Assembly (NCBI RefSeq): GCF_020034665.1
Contig: NZ_JAIQDI010000002.1
Coordinates: forward strand, 1,550,001 to 1,614,000
DNA: 64,000 nt
Direction: 5' to 3'
Source: Niabella beijingensis
GTDB lineage: Bacteria; Bacteroidota; Bacteroidia; Chitinophagales; Chitinophagaceae
Part shown: one piece after another, positions 60,376-64,000 of the stretch
Layout of the letters: every line of letters begins with the position of its first letter
Position numbering within the stretch: the stretch's first letter is position 1
The notes under the pieces: generated by a model
The model's database searches: none
What the model saw: the letters and a program-made list of their open reading frames with translations, nothing else
Told to the model about the DNA's origin: nothing
Position numbers and translations under genes: made by a program

Positions 60376-62214
60376 ATGAAGCACTTGGGCGCCTTGGGGA
60401 AGTATTTCTGGAAATACCGGATCCGGTTGGGAGCGGGGATCCTGTTTGTGGCATTGTCGAATTACTTTAATGTATTGTCGCCGCAGCTGATGCGTTTTAT
60501 TGTGAACTATGTCGACCAGTCGCTGGCGCTTACGGGCAACCCGCAGGCTGCTGAGAACAGGGGATATGATGTTCTTGTAAAGCGGATCGTAGAATGGGTA
60601 ACACAGTACAGCAGCATTGCAACCGTTGTGCTTGTTGCCAGCATCATCATCCTTTTGCTGGCATTGCTGCGCGGCTTTTTTATGTTCCTGATGCGGCAGA
60701 CCATTATTGTAATGAGCCGGCACATCGAATACGACCAGAAGAATGAAGTATACAATCAGTACCAGCGGCTGGACAGTTCCTTTTTTAAAAGGCATACCAC
60801 AGGCGATCTTATGAACCGGATTGCAGAAGATATAAGCCGCGTGCGTATTTTTACAGGTCCGGCGATCATGTATATTGTAAACCTGCTTACAGTGATCGTG
60901 CTCAGTGTTTTCTTTATGGTGCAAAGCAGTGTGGAGCTGACGATCTATGTGCTGCTGCCCTTGCCGGTGCTGGCGGTGATCATCTATTTTGTAAACAGTA
61001 ATATCCATAAGAAGAGCGAAAGAATACAGGCGGCGCTGTCGGACCTTACCACCAATGCACAGGAATCCTATTCCGGTATCCGGGTGATCAAATCCTTTGT
61101 TCAGGAGAATGCCATGTTCCGCTTCTTTGCCGAGAACAGCGAGCATTACCGGAAAAATGCGATTGCACTGGCACGGGTAGAGGCCATTTACTTTCCTTCG
61201 ATCCAGCTGCTTATTGGTATCAGTACGCTGTTCACGATCATGATCGGCGGACTTTACTACATCAATCATGAACATCAGATCACGCTGGGTACTATTGTGG
61301 AGTTTATCGTATATGTGAACATGCTCACCTTTCCGGTAAGCGCCATCGGGCTTACCGCCAGTATGGTACAGCGCGCAGCGGCCTCGCAAAAACGGCTCAA
61401 TGAATTTTTGGACATTATACCGGAGATCAAAAACGAAACCGGGGCCACACCACTTCCGCTTGATGGTACCATTGATTTTAACGAAGTGAATTTTACCTAT
61501 CCGGATACCGGTATAAAGGCCCTGCAGCAGTTTTCCCTCTCGGTAAAGAAAGGCGAAAAAATAGCCATCACCGGAAGAACGGGAAGCGGCAAGACCACCA
61601 TTGCCCAATTGCTGCTGCGGATGTATGATGTGGACAGCGGTAATCTTGTATTAACCGGCCGGAATATAAAGGATATGGATATCTACCGGCTGCGGGAACA
61701 GATCGCCTATGTACCGCAGGATGTATTCCTCTTCAGCGATACGGTGGAGAACAATATCCGGTTTGGCAAGCCGGGCGTGGGCAGGGACGAGGTGGTAGCT
61801 GCTGCCGAAATTGCGGGTGTGGCAAAAGAGATCGAAGGATTTGAGAAAGGATATGATACCCTGATCGGGGAACGGGGGGTAACATTAAGCGGCGGACAGA
61901 AACAACGGATCTCCATCGCACGTGCCTTGATAAAGGAGTCGGCTATCGTGATCTTTGATGATTCATTGAGCGCTGTTGATGCCAAAACCGAAAAAGAAAT
62001 CATGGGCCGGCTTAATCAATACCTTATGAATAAGACGGCGATTATTATCACGCACCGTGTCTTTTCCCTTCTTTCATTCGACCGTATCATTGTACTGGAT
62101 GAAGGCAGGATCGCAGAACAGGGATCACACGATGAGCTGATGAAGATCCGCGACGGATTTTATGCCCGGCTGTATCACCGGCAGCAGATGGGGATGGATG
62201 CCGGAACGCACTGA
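60376..62214 (+). CDS. ABC transporter, fused permease and ATPase
   Basis: I prefer ATG 60376 (MKHLGALGKYFWKYRIR) over an ATG 51 nt upstream, whose extension has no clear homologous character. The product is 612 residues: six membrane helices (1 to about 330), then an ATPase with Walker A GRTGSGKTT (near 399), signature LSGGQKQR (near 503) and Walker B IVIFDDSLSAVDA (near 524). This is the layout of type IV ABC exporters (MsbA/MdlB-like), which act as homodimers. The upstream DNA at 60290-60350 repeats TATTTGG several times. Confidence 0.88.
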   Translation: MKHLGALGKYFWKYRIRLGAGILFVALSNYFNVLSPQLMRFIVNYVDQSLALTGNPQAAENRGYDVLVKRIVEWVTQYSSIATVVLVASIIILLLALLRGFFMFLMRQTIIVMSRHIEYDQKNEVYNQYQRLDSSFFKRHTTGDLMNRIAEDISRVRIFTGPAIMYIVNLLTVIVLSVFFMVQSSVELTIYVLLPLPVLAVIIYFVNSNIHKKSERIQAALSDLTTNAQESYSGIRVIKSFVQENAMFRFFAENSEHYRKNAIALARVEAIYFPSIQLLIGISTLFTIMIGGLYYINHEHQITLGTIVEFIVYVNMLTFPVSAIGLTASMVQRAAASQKRLNEFLDIIPEIKNETGATPLPLDGTIDFNEVNFTYPDTGIKALQQFSLSVKKGEKIAITGRTGSGKTTIAQLLLRMYDVDSGNLVLTGRNIKDMDIYRLREQIAYVPQDVFLFSDTVENNIRFGKPGVGRDEVVAAAEIAGVAKEIEGFEKGYDTLIGERGVTLSGGQKQRISIARALIKESAIVIFDDSLSAVDAKTEKEIMGRLNQYLMNKTAIIITHRVFSLLSFDRIIVLDEGRIAEQGSHDELMKIRDGFYARLYHRQQMGMDAGTH

Positions 62215-62321
62215 TTCAGGCCTGTTTATGCGTTTTTACATAGTTGTTTTTTTGAATATAAAAATTGTTTGAAAAAAATTGGTAAAACTTCAATAAATTT
62301 AATTTTTATTGAAAACATACA

Positions 62322-62329
62322 TATATTTG
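62322..62329 (+). promoter_or_regulatory. Candidate -7 element (TATATTTG) of the DUF3276 gene
   Basis: TATATTTG fits TAnnTTTG, 39 nt upstream of the GTG start, in a strongly AT-rich stretch (62240-62340). Confidence 0.45.
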
Positions 62330-62368
62330 TTTGTATATTAATCTTTTTATTTACCAAAAAAGAAACAC

Positions 62369-62869
62369 GTGGAGAACGAGCATAACGATCGAAAACTGGA
62401 GAGCATTTACAGCAAAAGACTCCGTGCCGGAAAAAGAAGAACTTATTTTTTTGATGTAAGATCTACCAAAGGAAACGATTACTACCTGACGATTACTGAA
62501 AGCCGGAAACGCTTTGATGACAATGGTTATGACCGACACAAGGTGTTCCTTTACAAAGAGGATTTCAACAAATTCCTGAAAGCACTGAATGAAGCCATCG
62601 ATTATGTAAAAACAGAACTGATGCCCGACTTTAATTTTGATGCGTTCAATCACGAAGATTATGATGAGGAGGGTGCTCCCGCATATCAACATGGGGGCAA
62701 CTCGGTCGCAAGCACCCAGGCCCCAACACCTCCAGCGCCAGAATCTGAACCCGAAGCACCAGCATCCCAGCCGGATGCTACGGAAGAAAAACAGGAAGAG
62801 CCGCCTTCTTCAGATCAAAGCAGTAATACGGCTGCCTCCGGTGATCATGAAGAGGTTGAAAAATGGTAA
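62369..62869 (+). CDS. DUF3276 PUR-alpha-like DNA/RNA-binding protein
   Basis: This 166-residue protein begins at GTG 62369 (MENEHNDRKLESIYSKRL). Residues 8-100 form a PUR-alpha-like repeat (GKRRTYFFDVRSTKGNDYYLTITESRKRF, RHKVFLYKEDFNKFLKALNEAIDYV), which binds single-stranded nucleic acid. The last 60 residues are an acidic, proline-rich, probably disordered tail. Common single gene of Bacteroidota; a strong terminator follows. Confidence 0.85.
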   Translation: MENEHNDRKLESIYSKRLRAGKRRTYFFDVRSTKGNDYYLTITESRKRFDDNGYDRHKVFLYKEDFNKFLKALNEAIDYVKTELMPDFNFDAFNHEDYDEEGAPAYQHGGNSVASTQAPTPPAPESEPEAPASQPDATEEKQEEPPSSDQSSNTAASGDHEEVEKW

Positions 62870-62889
62870 ACGATCTTTTTATCTATAGC

Positions 62890-62920
62890 AAAGCCGTCTG
62901 TAAACAGGCGGCTTTTTTTT
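62890..62920 (+). terminator. Intrinsic terminator of the DUF3276 gene
   Basis: AAAGCCGTCTGT pairs with ACAGGCGGCTTT (one G-T pair) over a 2-nt gap, followed by eight T. Confidence 0.85.
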
Positions 62921-63032
62921 GCCTGCCTGCTGGCTGTGCGCTCCTGATCAGCGTTTTCACCAATGAGTGAATTAAAGGACGGGACTGCTCACCAGTGTTT
63001 AACGCAGTGGTGATTGGTCCAAACAACGTCCT

Positions 63033-64000
63033 TTATCTTTTTCGTTTCTTTTTATTGTTCACCGTTACAGGTTTTTTGTCGAGCAATGGATTGCTGACAA
63101 GGATCGGTTTGGCTTTGACCACGCTGTTTTCCGCTTCCAGCTCCACTTCGCCAATGATCATCCCGCCGGGACAAAGTACCGAATACGCCGGTTGGTTCCA
63201 CAGGTGCATCTGATCAGAAGCCAGGATAAACCGGCGCAGGCTGCGCATATTAAGATTGGTAAATTTAAATCCGGTAAGCAATTCTTCTTTGAGCGTAGCG
63301 GTATCAATACGATACAGATAAGGTGCCTGCCCATAGCTTACGTTCACCCCGCGTACAATATAGGCATAGGGGAGGCCTTCTTCCCTGGCTGCTTTTACAA
63401 GCTCCTTCTTCATGTCTGTTGCAGGTGCTGTAGTATCTGCCGACAGTTTGAGCACTCCGGCGCTATAGCTCCGTTCTCCCCATGCAAATCCACCGGGTTC
63501 CCGGAATTTCTGCGTAGGTGTCCTGCCGTTGAGCAGCGTTTTTAGTACCCCGTTGCTGATAAGCACCAGGGAATCGCCCGGCACCACACCCTCATAGTCA
63601 ATATCAAAAGCACCGGTGGTCTGCCGGCCCCTGTATGTTTTAAGATGTGGCAGTGCTGTTAGGGTCAGGTTGGAAGCGATTAGTTTTTGCCCGAGCTTAT
63701 CTTCATAAAACGTGGTACTGTTATCAGGATAGAGGATCGATTTACGGCTGACCCCGAGATTATACCGGAAGAAACCAGCGATAAGATTGGCCACCGACTC
63801 GCCTTCAAATAAAACAGGACCGAGATAGGAGCCCTCAAATTTTGAAGCTTTATCCCGCTCTTTTATTTTTTTGATCATGTCCTCTGTTGCAGACGCAAGT
63901 GTGGTATAATCCGGAAGTTCGTTGATGTCGGTAACATAGTCGGTATAGGTTTCAAAGATAGTTGCTCCGTCGTCTCCCGGCATTGCCGCGGAAATGGTGA
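63033..64000 (-). CDS. TldD/PmbA-family protein, C-terminal part (cut by window edge)
   Basis: The frame is open to the right edge (the last visible residues read TISAAMPGDD), so the ATG near 63983 is internal and the real start lies outside. At least 322 residues are visible. FEGSYLGPVLFEGESVANLIAGFF, DYEGVVPGDSLVLISNGVL and MKKELVKAAREEGLPYAYIVRGV match the C-terminal domain of TldD/TldE-type metallopeptidases. The zinc motif would be in the missing part. The tail is basic (NKKKRKR). Confidence 0.75.
   Translation of the reverse strand, partial: TISAAMPGDDGATIFETYTDYVTDINELPDYTTLASATEDMIKKIKERDKASKFEGSYLGPVLFEGESVANLIAGFFRYNLGVSRKSILYPDNSTTFYEDKLGQKLIASNLTLTALPHLKTYRGRQTTGAFDIDYEGVVPGDSLVLISNGVLKTLLNGRTPTQKFREPGGFAWGERSYSAGVLKLSADTTAPATDMKKELVKAAREEGLPYAYIVRGVNVSYGQAPYLYRIDTATLKEELLTGFKFTNLNMRSLRRFILASDQMHLWNQPAYSVLCPGGMIIGEVELEAENSVVKAKPILVSNPLLDKKPVTVNNKKKRKR

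Noticed and set aside
60355..61608. 417-residue frame antisense to the ABC transporter
   Set aside because: Composition is the complement of the transporter gene, whose Walker A, signature and Walker B motifs are clear.
24..63980. tRNA, rRNA or riboswitch genes
   Set aside because: I looked for tRNA-like ends and known riboswitch cores by eye and saw none I could support.

Overview
The window comes from a Bacteroidota chromosome, most likely a Chitinophagaceae-type soil or plant-associated bacterium. The evidence is a SusC/SusD pair, a CusA-TolC fusion next to a DUF6660 gene, DUF3276, GH92/GH130 sugar enzymes, TAnnTTTG-type promoters, and intergenic repeats built on 'GTCATCCTGAGCG'. No tRNA, rRNA, integrase, transposase or CRISPR array is visible. 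Everything here was read by eye: family names rest on motif recognition, not on searches.

Region 1 (about 1-5600) has repeat-rich DNA, a secreted S41-type protease and a secreted zincin-like protein, both on the minus strand. Region 2 (about 5.6-30.7 kb) is a defence island. In order it holds an McrB-like AAA motor with a DUF2357/PD-(D/E)XK partner, AbiH, Gabija (GajA and GajB), an XRE regulator in operon with an unknown nuclease-like protein, a truncated YD-repeat gene, a DUF4262 protein, a small frameshifted gene, an SRA-HNH modification-dependent endonuclease, a NERD nuclease, a TcmP/DUF5131 module, a two-gene unit that I cannot assign to a known system (possible nucleoid-associated-like protein plus membrane-anchored protein), a Shedu nuclease, an HD-domain protein and a second XRE copy. 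Many of these genes are clearly more AT-rich than the flanks. Several families of intergenic repeats lie between them: 122-bp tandem arrays, 'GGGCGTGCCC' elements, a 74-bp repeat, and a 259-bp identical tract inside the two XRE genes. Gene remnants beside the repeats suggest repeated recombination.

Region 3 (about 32-49.9 kb) is a mannoside-use locus. A plus-strand run encodes mannose-6-phosphate isomerase with an extra N-terminal domain, a sugar porter, a ROK kinase and a GH92 alpha-mannosidase, the last three joined by 4-nt overlaps. A minus-strand run encodes a sodium:solute symporter, a GH130 mannosyl-glucose phosphorylase, an arylsulfotransferase-like lipoprotein, SusD and SusC. An AraC-type regulator lies beside susC, and 16-bp direct repeats upstream of susC are candidate operators.

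Region 4 (about 50-64 kb) is ordinary chromosome: a DUF481 outer-membrane protein, a divergent SDR, a copper/heavy-metal efflux operon (DUF6660, CusA-TolC fusion, CusB), a patatin-like phospholipase, an ATP-grasp-like protein, an ABC exporter, a DUF3276 PUR-alpha-like protein, and a TldD/PmbA-type protein cut by the right edge.
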